Source of the DNA: Bacteroidota bacterium | Lineage (GTDB): Bacteria > Bacteroidota > Bacteroidia > UKL13-3 | Length of the DNA stretch: 39,467 bases | NCBI GenBank assembly: GCA_034439655.1 | Contig: JAWXAU010000189.1 | Span: 1-39,467 of the forward strand | Direction of reading: 5' to 3' | In this document: positions 1 to 7,997 of the stretch, piece after piece | How positions within the stretch are numbered: the first letter of the stretch is position 1 | Layout of the letters: the number at the start of each line of letters is the position of its first letter | The notes under the pieces: generated by a model | What the model saw: the letters and a program-made list of their open reading frames with translations, nothing else | Databases searched by the model: none | Told to the model about the DNA's origin: nothing | Position numbers and translations under genes: made by a program

Positions 1-153
1 AGTGAATATGGTAAGAAATATTATAAGCAATATAATGCTAATGGCTTCCCAACTTTTTTAATATTAGATGGCAAAGGTATGCAATTAGAGAAAAGGGCTG
101 GCAGTATGACAAAAGAAGAATTTATAAATTGGATAAAAAAATATTACAAATAA
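1..153 (+). CDS. Thioredoxin-fold protein, C-terminal fragment (cut by window edge)
   Basis: The reading frame is open from base 1 to a TAA at 151-153, giving the last 50 residues of a protein whose start lies outside the window. The piece contains GFPTFLIL near residues 15-22, the cis-proline strand typical of thioredoxin and TlpA/DsbE-like folds, then a DGKG turn, a Gly, and a final amphipathic helix ending in Lys/Tyr residues. The active-site CxxC would be upstream and is not visible, so the redox role is inferred from the fold only. The protein is probably a periplasmic or lipoprotein thioredoxin-family member. It is followed by a short broken lipoprotein start (189-263) and by membrane-protein genes on the same strand. 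Confidence 0.7.
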   Translation, partial: SEYGKKYYKQYNANGFPTFLILDGKGMQLEKRAGSMTKEEFINWIKKYYK

Positions 154-188
154 AAAGTTTGAAGAAAAATTAAAAGCACTTTAATATA

Positions 189-263
189 ATGAAAAAGATC
201 ACTTGCTTAAATCTTTTTTTCAATTTGATAGTTATAAGTAATTGTACAGGACAGGGTGCATAA
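189..263 (+). pseudogene. Truncated lipoprotein gene start (24 codons)
   Basis: An ATG at 189 opens a 24-residue peptide with a lysine-rich start, a hydrophobic core and a lipobox-like ISNC with Cys at residue 19. This is a complete lipoprotein signal sequence followed after five residues by TAA (261-263). Nothing resembling a mature domain follows in any frame before the next gene at 311. The simplest reading is the 5' end of a lipoprotein gene whose body was lost, possibly when the downstream genes arrived. It could also be a chance short frame, so confidence is modest. Confidence 0.35.
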
Positions 264-310
264 TTGGAAAGATATACATCAACAAACGAGATTTCAAAAT
301 GTAATGAGAA

Positions 311-1123
311 ATGGAAAATAAAAATTTAGTTATCAATAACAGAATAATTGGAAAAGACCTTGTAAGGTATTTTATCCTTCTTTATTGGATATTATTTTGG
401 TTATTAAACGTCATTGACAAAATAATTGGAGGTGCACATTTCTTATTTGTGGGCAAGGACAGGTTCGCACAAGTTGAAAGATTTTTTGACTCACTAGGAC
501 TTGGCAATCCAATTATTGCAAATGTGGCATTGATAATTACTGCGGGTTTAGAAATTTTTGCTCTTGTGTTTTTTTCTGGTGCATTGTATCATTTCATAAA
601 GAAAAATATTGACTCTGCTCGTTCGTGGTTTTTTATAGGGATTGTTTTAACACTAACCACATTTACTTACTTTTCACTTGGCGATCAGGTTTTTGGCGAC
701 CACTTTGAACTTTTGGAGCATGGCTTATTTTGGTTTATTACGCTGCTATCTTGGATTATATTTATCCGCATAGACAAAATTCAAATTTTTGACAACTTTT
801 CAATTGGGAAAAAACAGTTTTTTGTTTCAGCAGTTTTTACAATTGTAATAACTGCTACTACTACTTTTGCAATTTTTTGGCATAATCATTCTTCATTTAT
901 AGAAAGAACCCAAGCAGTAGATGCAATTAAAATAACCGAAAACAAATACAAAATTAAATTTCCATTTCTTGCTGGTAGCAAAGCATTTGAAAATTCTATT
1001 GCAAAATTTAAAGAGGACAACCCATCGTTAAGCATAAATTATATTTACACAGCACCAACTCCATTGAGATTAGCAGAGTCAGATGGACTTATTATCTACA
1101 TTCAAACAGATAGCATAAAATGA
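311..1123 (+). CDS. Multi-pass membrane protein, DoxX-like layout, first of a tandem pair
   Basis: This is a 270-residue protein of no family I can name with certainty. About five hydrophobic segments are visible (roughly residues 19-40, 68-95, 104-122, 133-152 and 168-190). A soluble C-terminal domain of about 60 residues follows, with the pattern KFPFL, a Phe-Glu-Asn-Ser/Thr-Ile helix, NPSL and a YTAP turn. Polar residues sit between segments 3 and 4 in the motif LGDQVFGD and LLEHG, which is shared with the next gene. The four-helix core is reminiscent of DoxX-type membrane proteins, but no signature proves it. The ATG is preceded by an A-rich leader without Shine-Dalgarno. The stop overlaps the next start as ATGA (1120-1123), so the pair is translationally coupled. 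Confidence 0.75.
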   Translation: MENKNLVINNRIIGKDLVRYFILLYWILFWLLNVIDKIIGGAHFLFVGKDRFAQVERFFDSLGLGNPIIANVALIITAGLEIFALVFFSGALYHFIKKNIDSARSWFFIGIVLTLTTFTYFSLGDQVFGDHFELLEHGLFWFITLLSWIIFIRIDKIQIFDNFSIGKKQFFVSAVFTIVITATTTFAIFWHNHSSFIERTQAVDAIKITENKYKIKFPFLAGSKAFENSIAKFKEDNPSLSINYIYTAPTPLRLAESDGLIIYIQTDSIK

Positions 1124-1908
1124 AAGAGAAAAAATTAATACAATACTTTATCCTAATCTATTGGACATTTTTTGGGGCTTTAACTGTAATAGACAAAATC
1201 ATTCCTGACGTCTATCCATATTGGGTGGGAGCAGATTTTTATACACTCTTTATAAAATTCTTTGCTTCATTAGGACTTACAGACCCAATATTTGCGACAA
1301 TAGCATTAGCAGGAATTTCTACCTTAGAAATAGTGGCATTTGTTTGCTATTTATTTTCTTTATTCAACCTATATAAAGGCAAGGATAAAATTTCGGAACA
1401 ATGGTTTTATAGAGGAGTTTCATTCTCTGTTTTATTATTCAGTTTATTTTCAATAGGCGACCAAGTTTTTGGAGATAGATTTAATTTGCTTGAACACGGC
1501 ATATTTTGGATAATATTGGTAGTTTCTTGGGTAGTATATAAATATAATTCACTAATCGAAGAAAGATTAATAAAATTTTCGTTTACCAAAGACATTAAAA
1601 TAGGAGTATTGGTAGGAACATTATTAACTATTATAACTTCCTATTCTATTCTGGACTTTTCAAAAAGTACTTCTTCAAACAAAACACTACCTGTGCGAGG
1701 CGAAGAAGTCGTTCAGGGCGTTTATAAGTTTGACTTTCCATTTTTAGGTGACAAGTTCGTTTGGGAAAATACGATTAAAGCATTTGAGGACAAACACCCA
1801 GAATTGAAAATTACTTATGTTTATACTGGACCTGACGAATTAAACTCTAAAAAGAAGACACATATGTTGCTCTACATATTTACAGAACAAAATGATTTAA
1901 AAAACTGA
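1120..1908 (+). CDS. Multi-pass membrane protein, paralogue of the preceding gene
   Basis: This 262-residue protein is clearly homologous to the gene before it: the same Tyr-Phe-Ile-Leu-Tyr-Trp start of helix 1, a VIDKII loop, an FASLGLTDPIFA stretch before helix 2, GDQVFGD(R/H)F and LLEHGIFW before helix 4, and the same C-terminal extracytoplasmic domain (FPFLGDKF...YVYTGP). Five hydrophobic segments are predicted by eye. Its start overlaps the stop of its partner by four bases (ATGA), so the two are made together and may form a heteromeric membrane complex. Function is unknown. The conserved Gly-Asp/Glu-His loop residues in the membrane region could be functional. The tandem arrangement suggests local duplication followed by divergence. 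Confidence 0.75.
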   Translation: MKEKKLIQYFILIYWTFFGALTVIDKIIPDVYPYWVGADFYTLFIKFFASLGLTDPIFATIALAGISTLEIVAFVCYLFSLFNLYKGKDKISEQWFYRGVSFSVLLFSLFSIGDQVFGDRFNLLEHGIFWIILVVSWVVYKYNSLIEERLIKFSFTKDIKIGVLVGTLLTIITSYSILDFSKSTSSNKTLPVRGEEVVQGVYKFDFPFLGDKFVWENTIKAFEDKHPELKITYVYTGPDELNSKKKTHMLLYIFTEQNDLKN

Positions 1909-1921
1909 TTATGTATGAAAG

Positions 1922-2001
1922 TTTGTGCTATAAATAGCCACCTTCGCCAAGCCCAAAGCGTCATTTAAAAAGTTACCGCTAATTAATCCAAATAGCACAA
2001 A
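1922..2001. repeat. 10-bp inverted repeat enclosing a 60-nt loop
   Basis: TTTGTGCTAT at 1922-1931 and its exact reverse complement ATAGCACAAA at 1992-2001 bracket 60 bases. The interior carries an AGCG (1957-1960) / CGCT (1977-1980) mini-stem and a comparatively GC-rich stretch (about 1934-1960) that looks unlike the flanking AT-rich genes. It fills most of the 116-bp gap between the membrane-protein pair and the outer-membrane barrel gene. It could be a recombination-site-like or repeat element. I found no convincing integron attC core sites. Confidence 0.5.
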
Positions 2002-2024
2002 GGACATTAATTATATAATAGAAA

Positions 2025-2939
2025 ATGAGAAATATTAAAATTAAATTTTCACTTGCAACTTGTTTCACTTTATTGGTACAATTTGCCAATGCACAAGGGT
2101 GCAGCGATGCAGGTTTTTGTACTTTAAACAGTTTTAAACCAAACTCGTTAGACAGTATTGACAAAATGAAAAACCAGTTTAAAATTGGTGTATCATTCGG
2201 CAAGGCAGACTATGCTATTTCCACTTTTGGCAATTATCTTGAATATAATAGAATATTGAACAATAAGTTTTCAATTGATGTAAAGTTAACCTCATTATTG
2301 CAACAAGGTAATAATGTTTTGGCATTGGGACTTTCAGATATTTATTTGAATGCAAATTATAAAATAGCAGGAAGAACAAGACTTACATTTGGAACAAAAA
2401 TACCACTAACAAATGGAAATCAAATGAAAGCCAATCTCTCATTACCAATGGACTATCAATCTAGTTTAGGTACTTATGACTTGACTTGTGGCATTGGGTA
2501 TGAAATCAAAAACATACAATTAGTTGCGGCACTTCAACAACCTTTGACACAAAATAGTAATGGATTTATAGCAGAAAGTTATCCAGTGAATTCAGCATTG
2601 AGAGCATTTCAATCTACTAATAAATTTAAGCGAAGTGGTGATGTTTTGTTCAGAGTTTCTTATCCAATAATGCTTGGTAAAAAAATGAAGTTAACACCAA
2701 GTTTGTTATCTATATATCATTTATCAACCGACAAATTCACTGATGCTTTAGGCATAGTAAATGATATAAAAGGTTCTGAAGGATTAACCTTAAATGGAAA
2801 TGTATATTTCGATTATGATATAAATAAAAGTAATCTATTACAACTTAATTTAGGAGTGCCTTTTGTGGTGAGAGACACGAGACCAGATGGCTTGACAAGA
2901 AGTTTTATTGTGAATTTGGAATATAGAATAAAATTTTAA
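2025..2939 (+). CDS. Outer-membrane beta-barrel protein with N-terminal Cys-x5-Cys motif
   Basis: This 304-residue protein starts with a signal peptide (about residues 1-23, ending ANA-Q). The mature N-terminus reads GCSDAGFCT, so two cysteines lie six residues apart right after cleavage. The rest shows alternating polar/hydrophobic strands, short turns and a terminal phenylalanine (YRIKF), the usual C-terminal signature of a Gram-negative outer-membrane barrel. I do not recognise a named family. The motif could form a disulfide or bind metal, which would fit the thioredoxin-fold neighbour upstream, but that is inference. The stop sits inside a small hairpin (TTTTAAC 2934-2940 / GTTAAAA 2945-2951) that may end transcription against the convergent ftsY. 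Confidence 0.75.
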   Translation: MRNIKIKFSLATCFTLLVQFANAQGCSDAGFCTLNSFKPNSLDSIDKMKNQFKIGVSFGKADYAISTFGNYLEYNRILNNKFSIDVKLTSLLQQGNNVLALGLSDIYLNANYKIAGRTRLTFGTKIPLTNGNQMKANLSLPMDYQSSLGTYDLTCGIGYEIKNIQLVAALQQPLTQNSNGFIAESYPVNSALRAFQSTNKFKRSGDVLFRVSYPIMLGKKMKLTPSLLSIYHLSTDKFTDALGIVNDIKGSEGLTLNGNVYFDYDINKSNLLQLNLGVPFVVRDTRPDGLTRSFIVNLEYRIKF

Positions 2940-2988
2940 CTAGCGTTAAAAGCAAACAAAAGTTGCATTTGGCACTTGAATCATACTA

Positions 2989-3939
2989 TCAACTAAACAA
3001 GGAATCAACAAACTCATGCTTATTGAATATTTGCAGGTCGTTCATCCCTTCGCCCACGCCTATATATTTTACAGGAATTTTTAATTCATTCGAGATACCG
3101 ATCACCACACCTCCTTTTGCTGTGCCATCAAGTTTGGTTAATGCCAATGTGTTTATATCAGTTGCTGCCATAAAATGTCGGGCCTGCTCAAATGCATTCT
3201 GCCCTGTTGAGGCATCCAGTACCAATAATATTTCATGAGGTGCATCAGGAATTACTTTTTGCATTACACGTTTTATTTTGCTTAACTCGGCCATCAGATT
3301 TACTTTATTGTGCAGCCTACCTGCTGTATCAATTATTGCGACATCAGCATCCATTTCCACTGCTTTTTTCACTGTATCAAATGCAACCGCACTTGGGTCA
3401 ATATTCATACCCAATGCCACCACGGGAACATCAACTCGTTGTCCCCATATTTTGAGTTGATCAACCGCTGCTGCTCTAAAAGTATCTGCAGCACCCAGTA
3501 CCACTTTTTTGCCTGCTTGTTTAAATTGGTGAGCAAGTTTTCCTATTGTAGTGGTTTTACCTACACCATTTACACCCACTACCATAATAACATAAGGTTT
3601 GGGCACGCCCACTAAGTCGAAATCTATTTTTGCAGTAGGTGCATTTTCATCGAGGAGAAGGCTTATTTCGTTTCTTAATAATTTGTTTAATTCTGTTTCA
3701 CCAAAGTATTTTTCTTCGGAGGCACGTTTCTCTATGCGTTCTATAATTTCTAGTGTGGTTTTAACGCCCACATCGCTGCTAATAAGTATCTCTTCAAGCT
3801 CATCCAAAAACTCTGCATCAACTTTGCTTTTGCCCAGTAGGGCTTTGCTAATGCGTCCAAACAAATTCGTCTTGGTTTTTTCCAAGCCTTTGTTTAGCTG
3901 CTCCTTTTTTTCCTTATATAAAAAATCAAAAAATCCCAT
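2989..3939 (-). CDS. ftsY: Signal recognition particle receptor FtsY
   Basis: This is a complete 316-residue FtsY, the SRP-family GTPase that docks SRP-bound ribosomes at the inner membrane and hands them to SecYEG. The N domain (about residues 1-100) is followed by the G domain. G1 is GVNGVGKTTT at 122-131, the DTFRAAA insertion-box motif is at 152-158, DTAGR is at 204-208 and the TKLDGTAKGG closing-loop region is at 268-277. The long acidic A domain of enterobacterial FtsY is absent and the N-terminus begins with the short membrane-binding MGFFDFL helix, normal for this phylum. It lies downstream of rpmB-rpmG-DUF4295 on the same strand, separated by 162 bp, an order that is common in Bacteroidota. 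Confidence 0.98.
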   Translation of the reverse strand: MGFFDFLYKEKKEQLNKGLEKTKTNLFGRISKALLGKSKVDAEFLDELEEILISSDVGVKTTLEIIERIEKRASEEKYFGETELNKLLRNEISLLLDENAPTAKIDFDLVGVPKPYVIMVVGVNGVGKTTTIGKLAHQFKQAGKKVVLGAADTFRAAAVDQLKIWGQRVDVPVVALGMNIDPSAVAFDTVKKAVEMDADVAIIDTAGRLHNKVNLMAELSKIKRVMQKVIPDAPHEILLVLDASTGQNAFEQARHFMAATDINTLALTKLDGTAKGGVVIGISNELKIPVKYIGVGEGMNDLQIFNKHEFVDSLFS

Positions 3940-4014
3940 TTTTTTTAATTGATTCCCGATAGCCCCGCCGCCGCCGGATTGATGTTTAGTTTAGTAAAGC
4001 AATTTAACTGTTAA

Positions 4015-4031
4015 CCGTAAACTGTTTACGG
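4015..4031. repeat. 17-nt near-perfect palindrome between DUF4295 gene and ftsY
   Basis: CCGTAAAC and GTTTACGG pair exactly around a single T, and flanking GTT/AAC bases extend the symmetry. It lies in the 150-bp gap 3940-4101 that also contains a strikingly GC-rich run (about 3955-3977, CCCGATAGCCCCG followed by CCG repeats) in otherwise AT-rich DNA. The palindrome could be an operator or a hairpin in the ftsY leader. The GC-rich run resembles a dispersed repeat also seen near 28146. Confidence 0.5.
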
Positions 4032-4101
4032 CCAACTTGTTTAAACAAAAAAGCCACCCGTACATTGCACAGATAGCTTTAAATTTTTTAGACAACGAAT
4101 A

Positions 4102-4251
4102 CTAATTAAAGTATTGTTTGATATTATCGTTGGGTACCATTTCTTCCTTAAAAGTGTAGGCACCAGTTTTGGGAGACCTTACAGCTCTAATGATTTTAGC
4201 GTATTCTTTACCAGCTCCTGTTTTTAGTGTAGCAACAACTTTCTTAGCCAT
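4102..4251 (-). CDS. DUF4295 family small protein
   Basis: This 49-residue gene runs from an ATG at 4251 to TAG at 4102-4104. The product begins MAKKVVATLKTG, continues with a YAKIIRAVRSPKTGAYTFKEE core and ends VPNDNIKQYFN. I recognise this as DUF4295, a tiny basic Bacteroidota protein encoded directly after rpmG and before ftsY, and a likely ribosome-associated protein by its linkage to bL28 and bL33. Its function is not established to my knowledge. It starts 15 bp after the rpmG stop and is surely cotranscribed with it. Confidence 0.93.
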   Translation of the reverse strand: MAKKVVATLKTGAGKEYAKIIRAVRSPKTGAYTFKEEMVPNDNIKQYFN

Positions 4252-4266
4252 AGTAGTATAATATTA

Positions 4267-4449
4267 TTATTTAATTTCTTTGTGAACGGTTACTTTTCTA
4301 AGCACCCGGTTATATTTTTTTATTTCCAGCCTTTCGGTGGTATTCTTTTTATTTTTGGTGGTGATGTAGCGGCTAGTGCCAGGAACACCCGAGGTTTTAT
4401 GCTCGGTGCATTCTAATATCACTTGTATACGGTTTCCTTTTTTTGCCAT
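4267..4449 (-). CDS. rpmG: 50S ribosomal protein bL33
   Basis: This 60-residue bL33 sits near the E site of the large ribosomal subunit. The core [12 protein letters not shown], the [20 protein letters not shown] stretch and the basic C-terminus are diagnostic. Of the four zinc-ribbon cysteines of C+ paralogues only one remains (in ECTEH), and the C-terminal CxxC is absent. This is therefore the zinc-independent C- form. It lies 15 bp downstream of rpmB and 15 bp upstream of the DUF4295 gene. Confidence 0.97.
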   Translation of the reverse strand: MAKKGNRIQVILECTEHKTSGVPGTSRYITTKNKKNTTERLEIKKYNRVLRKVTVHKEIK

Positions 4450-4464
4450 GATACTTGTAGAAGG

Positions 4465-4695
4465 TTAAATTTTTCCGACTTTAATTAGATTGTTCAGGCA
4501 AGCATTGATGCCTTTTTTGTTGATGGTACGCATAGCTGATGTAGATACCTTTAGAGTAATCCATGCATTTTCTTCGGGTATGAAGAATTTTTTGGTATGC
4601 AAATTCGGGTAGAACCTACGCTTGGTTTTCTTGTTGGAAAACGAAACGTTGTTACCTTTCATTGCTTTCTTACCGGTTAAATCGCAAACTTTCAT
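4465..4695 (-). CDS. rpmB: 50S ribosomal protein bL28
   Basis: This 76-residue bL28 begins MKVCDLTGKK, has the SNKKTKRRFYPNL motif in the middle and an LKVSTSAMRTINKKGI segment, all typical of the family. It is the first gene of the rpmB-rpmG-DUF4295(-ftsY) unit and has a well-formed Bacteroidota promoter immediately upstream (4715-4745). The start has no Shine-Dalgarno but an A/T-rich leader, as expected for this phylum. Confidence 0.97.
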   Translation of the reverse strand: MKVCDLTGKKAMKGNNVSFSNKKTKRRFYPNLHTKKFFIPEENAWITLKVSTSAMRTINKKGINACLNNLIKVGKI

Positions 4696-4714
4696 TGATG
4701 TAAAAAATTGGAGT

Positions 4715-4745
4715 GCAAAAGTAAGACTTATTTTCTAAAGAACAA
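4715..4745 (-). promoter_or_regulatory. rpmB: Promoter of the rpmB operon (TTG / TAnnTTTG type)
   Basis: On the minus strand the -7 box TACTTTTGC occupies 4723-4715 and a TTG -33 element occupies 4745-4743, with 19 bases between them, which is the spacing expected for Bacteroidota primary sigma factor. Transcription would start about 4708, leaving a leader of only some 12 bases before rpmB. Confidence 0.7.
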
Positions 4746-4767
4746 ACATCTTGTAAAAAATATCTTT

Positions 4768-6072
4768 TTACCTACCTGAGTTTGTAGAGCTGAACGTCTG
4801 AGCACCAATAAGTTCATCGTAATTATAAATCAAATTTTTATAGTAAAAATAAACGGTATAGTTATTTTCGCTTTCCATGTGGTTGCCTTCTATCAATGTT
4901 TCGTCAGCTACTGTTGTTACTGGATCTTGGGCCACATACATATAATTATATACACCTTGTTTCAGCTTGGCTTTACATTCATAACGAAACAGGTTTTTAT
5001 TGTAGTGCATCTTAAACTCTGGTTTCATTTGCCAGTCCGTTAGCTCACCATATATATATATATCCTGTTTGTATGGGTCCACACTGCTTAGGGCAAAATG
5101 CACCACCGAATAATCGGGATCATTGGCCACACCTTCATTATTGGCTATAGAGCGACGGCCATTAAAATCTATCATATATAAATATTGCAGTGCTGCACGG
5201 CTTTCATCCACATTGAGCAGACAATGATATACCGTATCGAAATATTTACGAGCCACATTTTGGCTATAAGCCCTCAAAGTTCTGATATCGAACATGCGGA
5301 ACTCACTGCCCCCATTAAATAGATTTATATCTTCAAAATTATAATCGAGCTTGTTGCCACTAATAAAACGAGGCTTCATTTCACTGATGGCGTTATCCCA
5401 ACGGTTGTTTTGGGTAATTACCATTTTTGCATCGGCATAAGGGTTGGGCATATTATAACCCAAGTTGTCAACCAATACATCTATTTCCTGTTTGCTGTTT
5501 CTGTATTTTACATCGGTAGCTGGTTTTATAGTGGCTGTATAACTCACTTTTTGATTGCATACCATAAACCTTCGGGTAATGGAGGGAACATCGGCATTAT
5601 CATTTCTTGATACCTTTAATATATAGTTACCCGCCCACAGAAATTTAAAATTGTTACTGGGAAAGTCAAAAGTATAATGCACATATTTTTGAAAAGTGTT
5701 TTGCGAAAATTTCCAGTTGTCTACATTGGTATATTGCAACCCTTGTGCATAGGCATTGAAATCATAATTAGTGTAAGGATTCCAGTTTGCATCGCAAAAA
5801 ATAAAGGAATACTGATAATATACATTGTTCATTCCCAATTGATCAAAATCCATCCGAAGCACATCTTCACTGTTCAAATTGATAATGGTGAGCGGATCGC
5901 CACTGGGTTGTTTTAACTCAACCGTTTTGATAGAACTATCATAAATATAGTTTTCGCAACGGAGGCTAATTTGTGCATAGCTGCTTTTTGATATACCAAG
6001 CAGTATAGACAGCATAAAAAAAAGTTGTCCTATATATAATAGGTGTCGAATGGGTTTGTTTTTGCTCATCAT
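4768..6072 (-). CDS. Type IX secretion system Plug protein (DUF5103)
   Basis: This 434-residue exported protein has a signal peptide ending near residue 33 (SSYA-Q). The body matches my recollection of DUF5103: LRCENYIYD and VELKQPSGDP at the start, YYQYSFIFCDANWNP with FNAYAQGLQYTNV after it, and a C-terminal carbohydrate-binding-like sandwich (IYIYGELTDWQ...YNYMYVAQDP). In the Flavobacterium type IX system the DUF5103 protein is the periplasmic Plug that closes the SprA translocon before substrate binding; that role is from the literature on the family. Two proteins with T9SS sorting domains are encoded in this window (22670 and 37306), so the system is expected to be active. It lies 8 bp after the ABC-F gene on the same strand. 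Confidence 0.85.
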   Translation of the reverse strand: MMSKNKPIRHLLYIGQLFFMLSILLGISKSSYAQISLRCENYIYDSSIKTVELKQPSGDPLTIINLNSEDVLRMDFDQLGMNNVYYQYSFIFCDANWNPYTNYDFNAYAQGLQYTNVDNWKFSQNTFQKYVHYTFDFPSNNFKFLWAGNYILKVSRNDNADVPSITRRFMVCNQKVSYTATIKPATDVKYRNSKQEIDVLVDNLGYNMPNPYADAKMVITQNNRWDNAISEMKPRFISGNKLDYNFEDINLFNGGSEFRMFDIRTLRAYSQNVARKYFDTVYHCLLNVDESRAALQYLYMIDFNGRRSIANNEGVANDPDYSVVHFALSSVDPYKQDIYIYGELTDWQMKPEFKMHYNKNLFRYECKAKLKQGVYNYMYVAQDPVTTVADETLIEGNHMESENNYTVYFYYKNLIYNYDELIGAQTFSSTNSGR

Positions 6073-6080
6073 ACTAGCAT

Positions 6081-7997
6081 TTAATTTTCTTGAAGCAACA
6101 TCATCTGCTCAAATAACATTTCAAAGTTAAGGTTTAGCTGCTTTATGGTTATCGACAATTTTTTATGCTTTTCGGTTGCTTCGTATAGTTTTGTAGAATC
6201 GCTGGCTATATCTGGATTATTATAGCTTGCTTCTATTTGTTTTAATTGCTCCTTTTGCTCTTCAATTTCCTTCTCCAGTTTGTCCATGTCTTTTTGCATT
6301 TGTATCAGTTTGTTTTTTGATACCTGCTTTTTGTCTGAATCATTTTTGTCGATACTTTTTTCTTCCTTAGGCAATTGTTTTGCCATACTTGGTGGAGGCA
6401 CCACACGTTTATTATACCATTCTTCAAATTCATCGTATCCACCTGGGTATTCCTTGATTTCTTGATTTTCGATAAACCAAATTTTATCGGCTATCATACT
6501 AATAAAATGCCTATCGTGACTTACTAATAATATGGAACCTTCGTACTCAATTAGTGCTTTGGCCAATATATTTACACTTTGCATATCTAAGTGATTGGTG
6601 GGCTCGTCCAATAATAAAAAGTTGGAACGACTTACTACAGTTTTTGCCAAAGCGACCCTGCTTTTTTCTCCACCCGATAGTACTTTTATTTTTTTAAATA
6701 CATCTTCACCGGTAAATAAAAAGGATCCCAATATGGTACGAGCATCTTGTTCTTTAACCCAAGGTGCAAAATATTGAAGCTCGTCCACTATAGTTTTGGT
6801 ATTGTCCAAAGACTCACTTTGCTGTTGCGAGAAATATGACATGTGTACATTATGTCCCAAGGTGATTTTTCCTTCGGCGGGCAATAATCCGTCTACAATT
6901 TTTAAAAGCGTAGATTTACCCAAACCATTCGCACCAATTAAAGCAACCTTATCGCCACGAACTATTTGCCCTTCGGCATTATTAAATACATTAAGATTGC
7001 CAAAATTTTTATGTAGTTTTTCAATTTCTAAAGTTACTTTTCCACCCGCATGGTCCATTCCAAAACGGATACCTACCGATGCGGTATCGCCTTCGGGTGC
7101 TTCAATTTTATCAAGTCTGTCCAGCATTTTCACACGGCTTTGTACCGCTACCGATTTACTGGCTTTGGCACGAAAACGATTGATGAATTTTTCCTGATCT
7201 TTTATATATTGTTGTTGATTGCTGAATTGTCGTTGTTGTAATAACATACGTTCTTCTTTCTGATCGATATAATCATCGAAATTCCCTTCAAATATATTAA
7301 ACTTAAGATTGCTTATCTCCACAATTCTATTACACAAACGATTCAAAAAATATCTATCGTGACTCACTACAATTACAGAGCCTGCATAAGTTCTTAAATA
7401 ATTTTCGAGCCATTGTATAGAAGGTAAATCCAAATGGTTGGTAGGCTCATCGAGCATCAACAAATCGGGTTTGGTTAATAGCATTTGAGCGAGCAAAGCC
7501 CTCATACGCCAACCACCCGAGAATTGTTGCAAGGGTTTATCAAGCTGCTCTGTTTTAAAACCCAATCCTTCCAAAACTTCTGCTGCCCGATTATGAATGG
7601 TATATCCATCATGCATTTCATATTGATGTTGCAAATCGCCGAGTCGCTCCATCAATTTATCATTATAATCGGTTTCCATTTTGGCCGTTATTATATGCAT
7701 TTGCTTTTCTATTTCTAATAGTTCTTCAAATGCCTGCATGGTAACTTCCAAAACCGAGCCTTCTAAATTTTTGTCTAAAAAATCTTGGGTAAGGAATCCA
7801 ATTTTAATTCCTCCTTGTTTTTGAATGCTGCCACCAGATATGGAATATTCTCCCATCAATACACGAAGCAATGTAGATTTGCCTGTTCCGTTTTTACCAA
7901 TAAGGCCTATGCGTTCGCCTGGTTTTATTTGCCACGAGGCTTCTTTATATAAGTACCTGCCTCCAAATTCGAAATTAATGTCTTGTAAATCTATCAC
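6081..7997 (-). CDS. ABC-F family ATPase (Uup/EttA-like ribosome-associated)
   Basis: This 638-residue protein has two ABC ATPase domains and no membrane segments. Walker A motifs are GKNGTGKST (34-42) and GANGLGKST (355-363), signatures are FSGGWRMR (159-166) and LSGGEKSR (440-447), and both Walker B motifs read LDEPTNHLD. A linker (about 240-300) joins the domains and a charged coiled coil (about 555-635) ends the protein, the Uup-like arrangement. ABC-F proteins act on translating ribosomes rather than in transport. The start is a GTG at 7997 that overlaps the stop of the MFS gene as GTGA, so expression is coupled. The N-terminus MIDLQDINFEFGG is canonical, so no better start is needed. 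A resistance role (as in ARE ABC-F) is not suggested. Confidence 0.93.
   Translation of the reverse strand: MIDLQDINFEFGGRYLYKEASWQIKPGERIGLIGKNGTGKSTLLRVLMGEYSISGGSIQKQGGIKIGFLTQDFLDKNLEGSVLEVTMQAFEELLEIEKQMHIITAKMETDYNDKLMERLGDLQHQYEMHDGYTIHNRAAEVLEGLGFKTEQLDKPLQQFSGGWRMRALLAQMLLTKPDLLMLDEPTNHLDLPSIQWLENYLRTYAGSVIVVSHDRYFLNRLCNRIVEISNLKFNIFEGNFDDYIDQKEERMLLQQRQFSNQQQYIKDQEKFINRFRAKASKSVAVQSRVKMLDRLDKIEAPEGDTASVGIRFGMDHAGGKVTLEIEKLHKNFGNLNVFNNAEGQIVRGDKVALIGANGLGKSTLLKIVDGLLPAEGKITLGHNVHMSYFSQQQSESLDNTKTIVDELQYFAPWVKEQDARTILGSFLFTGEDVFKKIKVLSGGEKSRVALAKTVVSRSNFLLLDEPTNHLDMQSVNILAKALIEYEGSILLVSHDRHFISMIADKIWFIENQEIKEYPGGYDEFEEWYNKRVVPPPSMAKQLPKEEKSIDKNDSDKKQVSKNKLIQMQKDMDKLEKEIEEQKEQLKQIEASYNNPDIASDSTKLYEATEKHKKLSITIKQLNLNFEMLFEQMMLLQEN

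Noticed and set aside
1922-2951. Integron-type attC sites flanking the barrel gene
   Set aside because: The inverted repeats at 1922-2001 and 2934-2951 lack properly spaced RYYYAAC/GTTRRRY core pairs and the long imperfect stem of attC.
2963-3952. Several open frames on the plus strand across ftsY
   Set aside because: They are antisense to a complete, well-conserved ftsY and show no family motifs or signal features of their own.
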